DNA of 64,000 nt from the NCBI RefSeq assembly GCF_041260155.1, contig NC_091935.1:39517303-39581302 (forward strand). Reading direction: 5' to 3'. Shown here one piece after another: positions 63,432-64,000 of this stretch. Both the position numbers and the translations under genes were made by a program. Source of the stretch: Ptychodera flava (taxonomy: Eukaryota > Hemichordata > Enteropneusta > Ptychoderidae). Positions within the stretch are counted from its first letter, which is position 1. Each line of letters opens with the position of its first letter. Under the pieces are notes generated by a model, which saw only the letters and a program-made list of their open reading frames with translations, had not been told where the DNA came from and did not search any database.

Positions 63432-64000
63432 CTCCCATATATGCATATGTATATATGCAAATGGGAGGTATTCTTGTATGGTGGAAAAATTTCGTCTGTA
63501 TGTATGTATGTATGTACGTATGTATGTATGTATGTATGTATGTATGTATGTATGTATGTATGTATGTCCGTCCACGTCAAAAACTCCAAAACCGTAGCAC
63601 CTGCTGTCTTAGTATTTGGTGTACAGGTGCACCTAGGGGTGGAGATGTGAATTTGTTCAAATGAACATGTCAGTGCCAAAAATATGCAAATGAGGGGAAA
63701 AAGGAAAATCCTGCAAATGGCTAAAACTCAGTAAGCATTGGTCAGATTTGGTTGAAACTTGGTATGCAGATTTCTTTAGGTAATTTAAATTATGTGTGCA
63801 AAAATTGGGATTAAATTTGCATGTTTGTATTTTTAGGGTATTTTTTCCGTTTTTAGTAAAAAAATCTTGTTCTCTGAAATCACTCGTCTGATTGCTATGA
63901 AACTTGATATTCATGTTCCTCAGGATGAAATCAGTCACGCTTGTACAAATTGTATTGATATTGTCATATTTGCAATGTTGGGGCAATTTTCCCAATTTTT
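63432..64000 (-). mobile_element. Second Helentron-like family, copy F (runs off window)
   Basis: The order is a terminal hairpin at 63432-63467 (CTCCCATATATGCATA / TATATGCAAATGGGAG), a (GTAT)n block at 63497-63567, the head GTCCGTCCACGTCAAAAACT, and TTAGTATTTGGTGTACAGG. Then come TTTGTTCAAATGAACATG, AAATATGCAAATGAGG and the first core unit (GGTCAGATTTGGTTGAAACT, TGGTATGCAGA). It is the same family as 28.1-29.2 kb, in the opposite orientation, and parallel in plan to the family at 1-6.7 kb. The open frames over the GTAT block are artefacts. Confidence 0.65.
63497..63567. repeat. (GTAT)n microsatellite in copy F
   Basis: About 17 GTAT repeats with one CGTA variant, placed between the terminal hairpin and the conserved head of the element. 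Confidence 0.95.

Noticed and set aside
63345-63679. Tyr-Ile-His-Thr and Tyr-Val-Cys-Met repeat frames near the window end
   Set aside because: They are translations of the (GTAT)n block of a Helentron-like element.

Overview
The window looks like intron- and repeat-rich DNA from a marine invertebrate animal, most likely a deuterostome (hemichordate, echinoderm or lancelet). The species cannot be fixed from the sequence. Reasons: AT-rich DNA with GT-AG spliced, phase-consistent exons; L2/CR1-type and L1/Tx1-type LINEs; a tRNA-derived SINE; and many foldback and miniature DNA transposons. Most long open frames are repeat artefacts (TCTG/CAGA and GTAT microsatellites, satellite units) and not genes.

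Layout. 1-6735: four related 0.66-1.8 kb elements, each with a terminal hairpin, a (TCTG)n block and an array of ~147-bp units. They have the architecture of non-autonomous Helentron-type elements, and one carries a SINE. 7.9-10.5 kb: five phase-matched minus-strand exons of a divergent anoctamin/TMEM16-like membrane protein. 10.9-15.5 kb: a LINE scrap, a CpG-rich promoter-like patch and two disintegrin-like scraps. 15.7-26.8 kb: an L1/Tx1-type LINE split by 8.2 kb of inserted DNA. The main insert is a 5.9-kb element with 18-bp perfect terminal inverted repeats that holds 102-bp satellite arrays in opposite orientations. 26.8-34.6 kb: a mariner scrap, a second Helentron-like family, a TTAA-flanked piggyBac-type element and a three-armed giant palindrome. 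34.7-36.4 kb: three phase-matched minus-strand exons of an unidentified host gene, abutting a 3-kb, 78-bp minisatellite that lacks stops over long stretches on both strands. 40.7-45.5 kb: LINE 3' parts, a foldback element full of TTCTCACCAGTGA motifs, an L2/CR1-type LINE with a whole reverse-transcriptase frame, and a hAT-like MITE. 49.0-57.2 kb: nine phase-matched minus-strand exons of a single-pass receptor with fibronectin III domains, probably a receptor-type protein tyrosine phosphatase whose catalytic part lies outside what I could find. 55.3-56.5 kb: a foldback element of GCGACCTGCGAC motifs inside an intron of that gene. 57.5-59.8 kb: a split LINE ORF1. 60.8-64.0 kb: more palindromic MITEs and a second copy of the second Helentron-like family, running off the end.

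The genes supported here are fragments of three host genes, all on the minus strand and unrelated in function. The strongest novelty candidates are the two Helentron-like families that share one architecture, the 5.9-kb inverted-satellite element, and the 78-bp minisatellite that seems to have copied a splice acceptor.
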